DNA from: Zopfochytrium polystomum
Lineage: Eukaryota; Chytridiomycota; Chytridiomycetes; Chytridiales; Chytridiaceae
Reading direction: 5' to 3'
Length of the DNA: 50,675 bases
NCBI GenBank assembly: GCA_025765615.1
Contig: JAIVFJ010000392.1
Span: 1 to 50,675 of the forward strand
The notes below the pieces were generated by a model. The model saw only the letters and a list, made by a program, of their open reading frames with translations, did no database searches and was not told the DNA's origin. Position 1 is the first letter of the stretch. Every line of letters begins with the position of its first letter. The position numbers and the translations under genes were made by a program. Shown here piece by piece: positions 21,492-31,268 of the stretch.

Positions 21492-22007
21492 TAAAGAGTT
21501 TCTTTTGTGTTTGATGCTGGGCTTTAGTAGACTCCAAATACATTTCCCTGTCTGGTGACCCCTAGACACCTTCTTTTACCCTTTTCATTAGATAGGATTG
21601 GTATTTAGGCCATTGCTCTATTTCCACCTCCAGCCCAGGGTGAGGAGTTCTAGAGAGCACAGTCTCACAGTGTTGCCTTCAACAGCTGGCGTAATGACTT
21701 GAACCCTGGGCCCTTGAGTGACAGATACCCAGACCCCCCATGCTTTCCCAGCAGGCTCTTGTGAGGGGCTTTATTTTGTGGGTGCGCATATGCGTTCTTG
21801 TGCCCGGGACCTGCCTTTTTTGGGGGAGATTTTCGTGGCTGGAAGACGGGCACGCTGGTAGACAGGCAGACAGGCAGAGAGACAGGCAAGTAGACAGACG
21901 CATTCCAGTCTCGGCCGGCTCCACAATCACTGCGCAAAAAAAAGGAACAAGCCAGTCAACGAACTGTCATGGAAAAATAGTGGGTTGGGGACGGCACTCG
22001 CTGCCAC

Positions 22008-22008
<1 letters not shown>

Positions 22009-22043
<35 letters not shown>

Positions 22044-22095
22044 CTCTCTCTCTCTCTCTCTCTGTCTCCCTCTCTCTGTCTCTCTCTGTCCCATC
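22009..22095. repeat. (CA)n followed by (CT)n microsatellite
   Basis: About 16 CA units to 22040, then CT units with interruptions, in the 5' region of the aspartic protease gene. An (ACTC)n tract follows at 22231-22260. Confidence 0.9.
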
Positions 22096-22268
22096 CATCA
22101 CCTCAAGCCCTCAAGCCGCTTCCGTCACAGCTTCCGTCACAGCGACCGCCCTCGGTGACAGCCAGCCGCGGCAAGCCTCGTTCGCGGAACCTCAGTCAAC
22201 AAGGTGCACACACACCGCCACATCCGGCCACACTCACTCACTCACTCACTCACTCACTCACAAACACA

Positions 22269-22276
22269 CATAAATA
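22269..22276 (+). promoter_or_regulatory. Possible TATA-like element of the aspartic protease gene
   Basis: CATAAATA, 85-92 bp upstream of the ATG at 22361, just after the ACTC repeat. Position and sequence are suitable, but there is no other evidence. Confidence 0.3.
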
Positions 22277-22360
22277 GCGACACTTATAATTCTGCCGCAT
22301 CGCTCTCTCTCCCATCGTCTTCGCCTCTCTCCCTTTGCCCGCCTCATCACCGTCGAACGG

Positions 22361-23620
22361 ATGGCCCGCATCGCCGCAACCGCCTCCGTGGCCGTGCTAG
22401 CCGCCGCCGTGACCGCCGTCGCGGTCCCCGTCGCAACAGATCCAAAGCAACGCCCGTCCATCCCCATCGAGTTCGGCGTCGGCCGCACCGACGACAAGTA
22501 CTACATCGCCCGCGTGTCGTTCGACAACCAGTCGTTCCCTCTCCTCGTCGACTTTGCGTCCGCAGACACCTTTATCGCCGGCACGGACTGCCGCTATACC
22601 ACCTCCAACGCCTCCTGCACCGCTTCGCCCGCCGATGCCTTCTCCACCACCGCCGCCACCCGCCTGTGGGACCCGTCCACCAACGACTTTGGCACCATCG
22701 TCGGCGAGGGCGGCGTCCTCGGCCGCATGGCGAACCTCTCCACCGTCCTCGGCGATAGCCTCTCCCTCCCCGCCTTCCCCACCCCGATCATCTACTCCGC
22801 CGCCCTCAACGAGTTCCAGGACTACTCCTTTGCCGGCCTCCTCGGCCTCGCCATGCAAAACGTCAGCCGCGTCCACTGGCTCTACGGCGCGCTCCCGCTC
22901 TTCGAAGCCCTCGTCGAATCCGCCGCCGTCGACGCCCCCGTCTTCTCTGCGACCTTCCCGCGCTTCAACGACCCGGACTCTGCCCCCGCCGGCCGCCTGA
23001 CCCTCGGCTGGTACGACGAGGAGGAACGCATCGCGTTCACAAACGTGACCCCGATCATCAACTTGAACTACGATTCGTTCCCCGAAACTTACCAGAACTG
23101 GAACGTGCCACTGACCGGCATCCGCGTCAACGGCGTCGAGGTCCCGCTGATCAACGGCTCCATCGCCCCGCCAACGGTCCTGGGTCTCGTCGACTCGGGT
23201 GACCAGTTCGTCGGCTTCCGCTCCGCACAGATCGACGCCATGGCCCCGCTGATGCAAGGCTTCCGCGACCTCGGCGCGTACACCCAGGTCGAGTGGCCCT
23301 GCGACCAGCCGCAGCTGATCGAGGTCGCCGTCGGCGACCAGTGGCTCGCCATCGACCCCCTCGACCTCCTCGTCCCCGGCAAGCACCGGGTCGTCAACGG
23401 CACCGTCTACTGCCAGGGCGGCATGAACGCCTGGGACCGCTGGTTCGGCGACGCCATCCTCGGCGTGCCGTTCCTCAGGAGCGTGCTGTCGGTCTTTGAC
23501 TACGGATCCACCGACCTCGCGTCCCCCGCACCGCGCGTCGGCTTCGCCCCGCGCGTCGACAGGGACAGGGCGATCGCGGACTATGCGGGGAAGTACAAGA
23601 AGAGAGTCGGGTTGGAATGA
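22361..23620 (+). CDS. Secreted pepsin-like (A1) aspartic protease, altered first active-site motif
   Basis: Intronless, 419 residues. MARIAATASVAVLAAAVTAV is a signal peptide with cleavage near AVAVP. The A1 fold is recognisable: IARVSFDNQSFPLLVDF (start of lobe 1), FAGLLGLAMQ (the family's 'GILGLG' strand), GRLTLGWYDEE, LVDSGDQFVGF (lobe 2 active site) and ILGVPFLRSVLSVFDYG (the 'iLGd.fLr..y.vfD' C-terminal motif). Both catalytic Asp are in place (D64, D278), but lobe 1 has DFASAD where active enzymes have DTGSSD, and lobe 2 has DSG for DTG/DSG. Cys76-Cys86 and a second pair around WPCDQP/VYCQGG likely form disulfides; several N-glycosylation sequons occur. Activity may be reduced or absent. 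Length is normal for the family. Extracellular or vacuolar location is inferred from the signal peptide. Confidence 0.85.
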   Translation: MARIAATASVAVLAAAVTAVAVPVATDPKQRPSIPIEFGVGRTDDKYYIARVSFDNQSFPLLVDFASADTFIAGTDCRYTTSNASCTASPADAFSTTAATRLWDPSTNDFGTIVGEGGVLGRMANLSTVLGDSLSLPAFPTPIIYSAALNEFQDYSFAGLLGLAMQNVSRVHWLYGALPLFEALVESAAVDAPVFSATFPRFNDPDSAPAGRLTLGWYDEEERIAFTNVTPIINLNYDSFPETYQNWNVPLTGIRVNGVEVPLINGSIAPPTVLGLVDSGDQFVGFRSAQIDAMAPLMQGFRDLGAYTQVEWPCDQPQLIEVAVGDQWLAIDPLDLLVPGKHRVVNGTVYCQGGMNAWDRWFGDAILGVPFLRSVLSVFDYGSTDLASPAPRVGFAPRVDRDRAIADYAGKYKKRVGLE

Positions 23621-23809
23621 ACACACCCCTAAAGAAAAAGAGGAAGTGTATGCTGGGGTTTGCTTTTTGTGTTGTCCCAGAGGCGGGGTTAAGCCCCTTT
23701 TTTTTTCATGAAACAATTTTTTTAGAATTTCTCCTTCCCATATCTTTGCTCCAACCTCTCGGTCTCTCTTAGTTCTTCTTGCTTGCTCTCTCGGAGTAGC
23801 GTGAAGTCT

Positions 23810-23811
<2 letters not shown>

Positions 23812-23853
<42 letters not shown>
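23812..23853. repeat. Poly-T run of 42 bases
   Basis: Uninterrupted T homopolymer downstream of the protease gene. It may be the poly-A tail scar of a minus-strand retrocopy or simple slippage. No retroelement body could be recognised beside it. Confidence 0.9.
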
Positions 23854-23855
<2 letters not shown>

Positions 23856-23859
23856 CTTG

Positions 23860-24455
23860 CTGTCAACCCGTCAACCTGTCAACCGAGCCTCAAAACCTTG
23901 CAAAAAAGACCACCTGGCTTTGGCCCCCTTGATTAAGAGAAAGTTTGTTTGAATACCGTCGCGTTCCAAGACCTCTCGATGGAAGTCCTCTCCGCTCTCT
24001 CAGCGGTCCCCTTGTCGTCGTCGAGTTTTCGTCGTTGCCTGTAGTGGGCGATCAAAACCGACCACCCCCAACCCCCGACCAAGCATTCACCGCGAAGCGA
24101 GAATTCTCCCCTACTGTTGCTTCAAAGTCCTTAATAATGACGAAAATTTCCGAAACTGCTGCAGGCGCCTTGGTGGAAATGGGTGCTAGCGTTGCTTCAG
24201 TTGTACCAAATAAACACACTCAGAAAAGGTAAGAAACTGCGCCAAACGGGCAGAAGATTGGAGGAAGATTGAGCTTGCTTGAATCGAAACTCTCCAAGAT
24301 GTTGGGAGCTCTAATGGTCTGAGGCCGTCCAACCTTCCGTATTGCTGCTGCTGCAGGGTTGCGAACAAAATGCCGTCCGAAGCGTTTTCTTTTTTTATGA
24401 CGGGATGAATCTGGGAAACCCCACAATCATGAAAGACTTTTTGGGTCCCCCCAGC
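23860..24455. other. Intergenic, nothing recognisable
   Basis: Short unsupported frames only. MTKISETAAGALVEMG at 24137 followed by an AAAAGGTAAG donor-like site at 24227 could be a first exon, but no partner exon was found. Confidence 0.3.
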
Positions 24456-24865
24456 TCACAAAGGAAAAGACGCGTCGTTTGACCACTGAGCCGACCCGGC
24501 ACTCGCTCGCAACGCCTCCTTTATTAAACTCAACGCCTCCACAATGTTTTCAAAATCCTTCTCTCCTCCCTCGGCCGACCCACGATACGGCAGCGGCCTC
24601 ATATCGCCCCCGACCCCCGCCAAGGGAGCCGACGCTACCGACGCCGAAGCAGACAATATCCCCGCGTCGGCCAAGTACCGAAAGATGCGTCGCCAACCCA
24701 CTTGGATTTCCTGTAAATGCGTTCAGTGGGTATGGATGACGTTGAAAACACGGTGAGACTACAAACGTTTACGATCTTCATGTAGTTGCCGTAGCGGAGG
24801 ATCACGTCTTCTTTTGCGGTTTCCACGTTGTTGCCGTCGGCGGCTAATGACTCGATTACTAGCAT
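24456..24865 (-). CDS. Small hypothetical protein, two exons
   Basis: Exon 1 24865-24773 (MLVIESLAADGNNVETAKED ... YGNYMKI) and exon 2 24710-24456 (EIQVGWRRIFRYLADAGILS ... SNDASFPL) join in phase 0 across a 62-nt intron with GTAAAC donor and TTTACAG acceptor, giving 115 residues. The coding frame may extend upstream: MTDTLLIQVQASK at 25010 precedes a GTATGT donor (about 24968), but phases do not match cleanly. No domain is recognised; the sequence is compositionally normal, with amphipathic helices likely. The gene is predicted only from open frames and splice signals. Confidence 0.35.
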
Positions 24866-25254
24866 CTTGGCAATACGCTTGTTGGGAGAGATAAGGGGGA
24901 GGCGGGGAGGAGGGGAAGGGCCGTGCTGGCTTTAATCCAATTGGTCGATCAGGCTGCACGCATACATACCTTTTCGATGCCTGGACTTGAATTAGGAGCG
25001 TATCTGTCATGGCGTGTCACGCTGAGCGCAGGCTATTTGATTGGACAAAACAATTAAACAGCATTCTTTGTGCAGTCCTTATCATACACCATGAGATTTA
25101 GGCTGACTTTGAGCCGGGCTGACAATTGGCTTGGCTAAGGTCGAAGGGGGTACATATCCACCCACGTTTGGATAAAGCCTGTCTCGTCGGTAGGAATGTC
25201 GGCCTTGGTAGGTGAGGTTTGGGGCGATAATTTTGGTGGTAGTTCAAAATGCGA

Positions 25255-26282
25255 TTAGACGAAGATTCCAACGGCGGGAAGGGATACGTCTTGCCAACTG
25301 TGTATCAGGGTATGTGTGTGTGTATTTGTGTGTGTGTTTGTGTGAGGGGTGGGAGATTGAGATTGGGGGGAGGGGGCGGGAGGCTGTTTGTATGAAATCT
25401 CGATTGTGAACTGAAACGGAACGGTCTCTTGCCTGCAGGAATGTACAACGCCCTCACCCACGACGTCGAGAAAGAGCTCTTGCCGTGCCCTCCGTGAGCT
25501 GGGCATCCGCTTCTACGTAAGGCGGGGCGGGGAGGGCTTGATTTTGGGGCGAGAAGGGTTGCGCTGCGGTACGTGCTTATCCGACTCGCTATTCTAGGGC
25601 CAGGCGTACAACCCGTTCTGCGGCGGCCTCCTCTCCGGAAACTTCAACTGTGACAGCGACGTCGCCGCGGGCGGGCGATTCGACCCGAACACAGCCCAGG
25701 GCGCCATGTAAGTCGGACATCCGCCCCCCCATCCTGCCGTCGGTGACAGAACATTCTCAAATCTCACGAAAACCCCCCTCCCCCCTCCAAAAAAAAAAAA
25801 TAAATATACATATATATATATATATACGTATACATACATATAATTTTCTAAACAATAGTTACCGCCAGCGCTTCTGGCACCACGAATACTTTTCCGCCAT
25901 CGCCGCCCTCCGCGCCATCGCCGACGCCCACGCCATCCCGCTCGCCCGCGTCGCCGTCCGCTGGCTGTTCCACCACTCGCTGCTGACCGCTACGGAAGGT
26001 GGTGCTGACGCGGTGCTGATTGGCGCCTCGTCGGTGACCCATGCGAGGGATAATTTGCGCGCGGTGAGGAGGGGCCGTTGCCGGAGGTAAGGTCCAAGTT
26101 GAGGGAGTGAGGGAGGGGAGGGTAAAGTGGGGTTGGGATTAGGATACGCTGACCATGAACAAACCACAACTGCAGGAGATCGTCAAGGCCCTCGACGACG
26201 CGTACCAAAAGACGCGCGGAGCGCAGGTCAGCGGACTGCGGCGGTCAAGGCCGACCGCCCAAAGGCACCCGCGGAGTGAGAG
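25255..26282 (+). pseudogene. AKR7-type aldo/keto reductase, 5' truncated and frameshifted
   Basis: Family members reduce aldehydes such as aflatoxin dialdehyde with NADPH. Exonic blocks run in order: MYNALTHDVEKELLPC and LRELGIRFY (25440-25517), QAYNPFCGGLLSGNF and GGRFDPNTAQGA (25602-25707), YRQRFWHHEYFSAIAALRAI, VRWLFHHSLLTATEGGADAV and LIGASSVTHARDNL (25860-26060), and EIVKALDDAYQKTRG (26175-26220). Introns with GTAAGG/CTATTCTAG, GTAAGT/AACAATAG and GTAAGG/CTGCAG borders separate them. One extra C after LLPC and a missing base before the EEGPLPE-equivalent break the frame. The N-terminal half of the barrel, with catalytic Asp/Tyr/Lys, is absent. Truncated, so not functional here. Confidence 0.75.
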
Positions 26283-27053
26283 GCGAACCCGCGTGAGGGC
26301 GGCGCCAACGGACCCCGGCGTCGAGCATGAGGTGTTGGTTTGTAGGAGGGAGGGCACGTTTCTCTCCTGGATCGACCCTTGCTTGCATTTATAGCACTAT
26401 CACTTCTATTTCATTTCTGGCGAACGAAGCTCGTTTTTGTTACGTCTGCGTTTATGCAATTCTCTTTCGTGTCGCTTTCTCACAAACAGCGAAAATATGA
26501 CCCGCACAAAGAAGAAAAAAAAAAGAAAAAAATAACGACGGCCCCCCACGGTCACGAAAACGGGATCGATGAAGAGTTGAACGTCGATTGGTTGGCTAGG
26601 CGGGTAGAAGGAGGAACCGAACCGCTTTTTTTATGGTGGAATTTTCAAAGTCCGAAAGGAACAACCCACCCAACCCTTGCCTGTCTTTGGCGCCACCAGC
26701 CTCCGTTTAGGGCTCGGCCGGGTAGCCACCGGGACTCCCATCAACACCGCAGCCGCCGGGAAGAACCGCTTCGAGCAGAACACAACAAGCGATCGGGGGA
26801 ATCACGCAATTAGTCAAGGTGCATAAATGCGTGTGGCGTTGTTTCGATGCCCAAAAGTGAGTTAGTGAAGTGAGGATCGGCGCGCACGCACGCAATTGTT
26901 CAAAGCACAAAGTCCAAGTGACACCCCCCGGAAACGAACCTGAAAGAGGAAAAAGAACTCGACAGTGAACGAGCGCGAAACGAACAGTGAGAAAAAGACT
27001 GCCAAACGTCGACGAAGCAACTTCTTCAATCACTTCCCCTTCCCACGGACCAA

Positions 27054-28680
27054 TTACATCTTCTTGAACATGCTCCGATCCTGAATAACGCGCACCGCCA
27101 GCACGAACCCGGCCGCGATCAGCGACAGCACGCCAGAGTAGAAGATCGCCGGTCGGTACGCGCCGATCCCGCCCTCCGGCCCGCCGTACGCATGCAGGAG
27201 GTACCCCGCGATCGGGGAGCCGAGGAAGTACCCGGGCATCCAGAAGAAGAAGACTGTGTGATTTTTTGCGTGTGTGTGAGAGGAGGTGGTGAGAAAGAAG
27301 GGGAAATAGGGAAGGAAGCGTACTTAGATTGAAGAACTGGCTGAGGTTGCGGCTACCAAAGACGTTGGCGATTGTTCCTGGAAACAGGCTGAACATGCCG
27401 CCTGGTGCGGGGAGGTTTTTTTGGGGGGGTACCGCGAAAGTAGAAGAGTGCGGTTACTTTCGGCGCAAGGTGCAAAACAAACTGCCGTCCGTTCGCGATT
27501 GCGAAAACGATCCTGCATGGTGGTTATCGATGGTTAAAATTTTGAACCAGTACATTCTCAGCACGACGATGTTGTCGTCACAAGGAATGAGAGAAAAGGG
27601 CTCCGGCTGCGACCGCGACTTCAGCACGAGCGCGGCAGGCAGGTTCATCGCGAGGAAAATGCACCCGACGATCCGCAGCGTCCACGCCAGGTCCGTCGTC
27701 TCGAGCAGCTGCGCCGTGATGATGCTGAACACGGCGCCGCCCACCCCGGCGCCGGAGAAGACGATGCCGGTGCTGAGATGCAGTGCGTGTGCGAACAACA
27801 CGGAAAAAAATTAGAGAGCAGGAAGGTCCTTATTCATTATCGTTACGCACGCGAGGTTCCGCCGCCGTAGGAAGTAAGTCGCTGGCAGCATCGCCGAAGC
27901 GTAAAAGCAGAGCGATTGACCGAGGCCGAACATGAATCCTGGAGGGTCCGCGTGAGTTCTTTTTTTTTTTTTTTTTTTTGGCTTGCGCAGAACAGTGACA
28001 CAAACCTTCGGTCATGATCAGCCCCGCCACGCTGTGGGTGCAAAAGCTGGCGAGGGACGGGACCGACGGCGGCGAGGATGCTGCCGACGAGCGCGACGCG
28101 GCGCTAGAGGAGCGTCAGTACAATGAAATCTGATGCGAGGGGGGTGCAGAATTCAAAATGAGGAGAATCCTCAACTGGTCCGTACTCCGCGACGAGTCGC
28201 GCACCGGGCAGAGCGATCACGGATTCGACACTGGCCTGCACCGAGCCTATCCACACCAGAGTCGACGCCGGCGCCAGCCCCTCTGCCACGAGGCGGTCCT
28301 GAAGAACACCCCCTAGAGCGGACAAGAAAAAAACAAAAGAAACAGCAACCAGGGGGTGGCCGCACCTTCTTTCCCAGCGAGCGGCTCCGCGAGGTCGCGG
28401 TCGACGGCGTCCTCGATGGATAGCGGCTCGAGGGCCGACGACGACGAGTTCGACGCCGACGACGCCGACAACGATAGCGACGGGTGGATGACCTGACCAT
28501 CGTTGAGGACGGCGGGCGCTTGGGCCCTTGATGCGAATGACGCCGGCGGTGAGTGCCGGTATCGCCGCCACCGTTGCCAATGCTGCTGGTATTGCTGCTG
28601 CTGCTGGTGGTGCTGCTGGTGGGTGGTGATGCGAAGAAGAGCTGCCGCTGCCGCCTCGAGGGACGATGGGAACAGGAACA
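27054..28680 (-). pseudogene. Monocarboxylate-type MFS transporter (MCT/SLC16-like), degenerate
   Basis: Minus-strand exons in order: a Ser/Gln-rich cytosolic leader ending DRDLAEPLAGKEG (to about 28375); GVLQDRLVAEGLAPASTLVW, SVQASVESV and LVAEYGP (28310-28185); RRVALVGSILAAVG and ASFCTHSVAGLIMTEG (28110-28008); FMFGLGQSLCFYASAML, ATYFLRRRN (27940-27850); STGIVFSGAGVGGAVFSI and LRIVGCIFLAMNLPAAL (27775-27640); GMFSLFPGTIANVFGSR (27400-27325); GYFLGSPIAGYLLHAYGG to the stop (27239-27054). Splice sites exist at most joints (for example GTGCGG/CTCTAG, GTTGAG/CTCTAG). The usual first half of helix 1 is missing, and one extra C between LAAVG and ASFC shifts the frame. The ends of several helices are intact, so the loss is recent or partly an assembly error. 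Confidence 0.75.
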
Positions 28681-28859
28681 ATGGTCGCGGTGGTGGCCGT
28701 TGTTGTTCCGGTGGAGAGGATTAAGTGGTTGTCGGACATGTGGTATGAGGTGGGGTGGGTGGGTGGTCCTTGTCGCAACTTCTGTTTATCTCCACTGCTG
28801 TTTATCTCCGCTATTTTTTTATATTTTTTTTATTTTTTATTTTTTGGTGCTTAAATTGT

Positions 28860-29015
28860 TTGTGTGATTGTTTGTCGGACATGGTCGATCTGTTTATGGA
28901 TTAGATCGGTGGTTAAGCAGAGAGAGAAAACAAAAAAAAAGAAAAAAAAAAAAAAAAGAATGCATCGGACGAGAACACATCCGCATGCTCCCATGGCTCT
29001 CCTGCGACTAGAGTA
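28860..29015. other. Intergenic A-rich spacer
   Basis: Poly-A stretch at about 28930-28960 and AT-rich DNA. No gene seen. Confidence 0.5.
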
Positions 29016-29019
29016 AATA

Positions 29020-30084
29020 TTAGTGACGACAGAGCGAGCTGCGAGCGGTGGGAGGGAGATGCATATGCTGATGATGATGAACGATGATGATGATGATGAT
29101 GATAATGATGTTGATGATGCTGAGAGCGACGAAGAAGTAGAAGAAGAAGAAGAACAGAGTGTGCGCCCCCCGACGAGCGTGCGCGGCTGTGCTGCTGCTG
29201 CTGCGAGAGTGCGTTATTAGCGTTTCCGGTGTGAAAGAAAAAGAGAGACCGACTCGTGGAGGACCCTGTAACAGGTCAAACGACTGTCTCGCCCTATGCC
29301 AGTTTCTGTCCATCCATTTTGCAGGTTTACGCGATCCGAGAAAGTGCTCGTTGGTGGTGGTTTCGGCCCACGCGAAGAGAGAAAGAATGTTTTGTCGACC
29401 CTGAACGGAGCATTGTGTCTCGGGTGGCCGAGTCAATATAGAGCAAAGTAAAGGGCAGTTGGTAATACTGATCGTGGCCGCGGCGGCAGCTGGTGGAGTA
29501 AGGGCTGCTGTCAAGCGGACGGGTGGAGCAGGAGGAGAACGAACGAGGGTGTGCGAGGGAGACAGAAGGACAGACACGCGAGACATATTTTTCCTTTGAC
29601 CAGAAAAACCCCCATCCCAGGACTCCTCGTCCTCCGACGCCGCCCCCGCCGCCGACGCCTCCTCCGCCGACTCCGCCGCCGCCGCCGCGCTCTTTGAAGA
29701 CGACGCCGCCTTTGACGACGACGAGTACGCGGGGGTTGAAGGATTTGTCGACGACGACGCGGCGCTGTTTGATGACGACGCGGCGTTTGACGAGAGCGAG
29801 GCCATGGACGACGACGTCGTGGAGGATGAGGCGTTTGAGGATGATGATGCTGTGGAGGAGGACGGGGTCGACGAGGAGGAGTTTGAGGAGGATGAGTGAG
29901 CGCGCACGGGGAGGGGCCAGATGGGTCTTGGGGGTGTCGGTGCGAGGTGGGGTTGACAGGTTTGATTGGTTTCAGATGTTGTATCGTGCATCTCGGATAA
30001 TATATCCAATACATTTTTTCTTTCTTTTTCCATCGAGAAAGAGAGCCTTTCGGCAAAGTTTTTCGATTTTTTTTTCCTGAGCAA
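29020..30084. other. Low-complexity acidic / Ser-rich region, coding strand uncertain
   Basis: Two incompatible readings are open. On the plus strand, after a CATCCCAG acceptor-like site (29618), a frame to 29899 gives an acidic tail with repeated motif DDDAALFDDDAAFDESE and ends EEFEEDE. A second acidic run lies at 29065-29160. On the minus strand the same DNA is open for 354 codons as Ser/Ala/Asn-rich sequence. Repeat-driven composition explains both. The plus-strand frame has better alternation of Phe and acidic residues, resembling the acidic C-terminus of a nuclear or chaperone protein, but no upstream exon was identified. Confidence 0.3.
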
Positions 30085-30123
30085 AGTCTTTACTTATTTA
30101 AATGGAAGTACAACTCTTTCCAA

Positions 30124-30207
30124 GCCCCTGTCGTCCAATGGCTAGGACATCACCACTCAAACAAACAAACCTCGGTGAAGATCGGCGTTCAAATCGTCGT
30201 AGGGGCG
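30124..30207 (+). tRNA. tRNA-like sequence with enlarged anticodon region (possible pseudo-tRNA)
   Basis: A cloverleaf folds with 7-bp acceptor (GCCCCTG/TAGGGGC, one G-T), GTCC..GGAC D arm containing AATGGCTA, TCACC/GGTGA anticodon stem, 4-nt variable loop and a CGGCG/CGTCG T arm around TTCAAAT. The anticodon loop is 19 nt (ACTC, three AAAC units, CTC) instead of 7. That could include a 12-nt intron, but no arrangement gives T33 and a normal anticodon on the closed stem. The body resembles tRNA-Glu/Gln types. Identity is not assigned. Confidence 0.4.
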
Positions 30208-30399
30208 GATATTTTAGCTTCCTTTTTCTCTTTTTTTTTGGGTTGGGCCGTCGTTTCGCTTACTTGTCCGATGTCCACGAAAGAATATCATTTACTTTCC
30301 AATTGAGCTTTTTTCTTCTACTTTTTTGAGCTGGTCTCCAAGAACTTCAGGGGCAGGAGGAAGAGTTCCTACTTCTCGAAACGTCTCGGTGAAAAATCA

Positions 30400-30823
30400 A
30401 GCATCGACGCAAGCGAGCGCATCGTCCCGGGCCGTCCTCACGTCGGGATCGTCTTCGTCTCCCCGCACTGCAAAGCCGTGCGCCGTTCCCTTAAACTACT
30501 TGAGCTGAACTTTTGGTACAGCGTCGGCGTTCGGCCGCGACGCAAAGACTTGAAACGCCTCCTCCGCCTGGTCCGTCGCAATGTACCCCGACCGCTTCAC
30601 CTCCTTCTCCGCCAGACACATCAGCCCGGGCCTCGTCGCCGCCAGCAGGTTCTTTGGTACCGCCGCGTTCGACGCGTGGCGCCGTCGCAAGCGCGTCAGC
30701 CTTGTTCCAGCCGCTCATCAGCACCGCGTACTGCCCGCCAAAGCAGTACCCGATCGTCCCGATCCTTGTCGCGCCCAGTCTGGCGCGCACGTCGTCGGCG
30801 AACGCCAGGACGTGCGGACACAC
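30400..30823 (-). pseudogene. Dienelactone hydrolase family fragment
   Basis: Alpha/beta hydrolase remnant. On the minus strand LAFADDVRARLGATRIGTIG continues into YCFGGQYAV, the family's G-x-C-x-G-G nucleophile elbow with catalytic Cys. Then the frame shifts to KNLLAATRPGLMCLAEKEV and EAFQVFASRPNADAVPKV. A TAG stop follows at VQLK and is read past by FKGTAHGFAVRGDEDDPDVR, which holds the catalytic His (AHGF). So the three catalytic regions are partly recognisable but split by a frameshift and a nonsense codon. The N-terminal beta strands are missing; the sequence ends against an unrelated GH3 fragment at about 30830. Confidence 0.7.
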
Positions 30824-30849
30824 TTTGTTCGCCCGCGGCGCTGAAGGAC

Positions 30850-31268
30850 GCGGGTTTGCTCTTGAGGGAGTCCATTTGCGAACCCTCTACCCCATCGGCC
30901 ACGGCCACTCCTACGCCTCCTTCGCCTACTCAAACTTTCAAATCTCGTCCCGCGTCTCCCCGAGACACATCGCCTACACCGTCTCCGTCGACGTTAAAAA
31001 CACCGCGGCCGTATTTGGCCATGAGGTCGTCCAGCTGTACGTCAAGCTGCCCAAGCCCACCTGCCAGCCTCAGGGATGCTCCAAGGAGCTTAGCGACTTT
31101 GATCGTAACCGACTCATCCCCGGCGAGACAAGGACCGTCCGGTTCAACGTCTACAAGGAAAGTACGACGTTACAAAGAGCGGGTGTGGACCGTGCTCCAG
31201 GGCGAGGTCAAGGTCTTCGTTGGCCTCCGCCACCGATGTAGGCGGATCCGGTTCGTTCACCATCTCAT
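30850..31268 (+). pseudogene. GH3 beta-glucosidase C-terminal (fibronectin III-like) fragment
   Basis: Plus strand, one frame from LYPIGHGHSYASFAYSNFQI through VSVDVKNTAAVFGHEVVQLY and GCSKELSDFDRNRLIPGETR to VRFNVYKE. This is the standard C-terminal FnIII-like domain of fungal GH3 beta-glucosidases ('LyPFGhGLSYT.F.YS', 'V..G.EV.QLY', 'L.GF.rv.L.pGEt..v'). After VYKE the family pattern is spread over other frames (RVWTVLQGEVKVFVGL, then TDVGGSGSFTIS and a stop at 31268). The catalytic domains are absent. Non-functional fragment. Confidence 0.75.

Noticed and set aside
22397..23716. 439-codon minus-strand open frame
   Set aside because: Antisense to the aspartic protease; Gly/Glu/Val-rich with no motif.
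28104..28778. 224-codon minus-strand frame as an independent gene
   Set aside because: Only part of it follows the MFS exons; the rest is the wrong frame of the transporter leader and intron.
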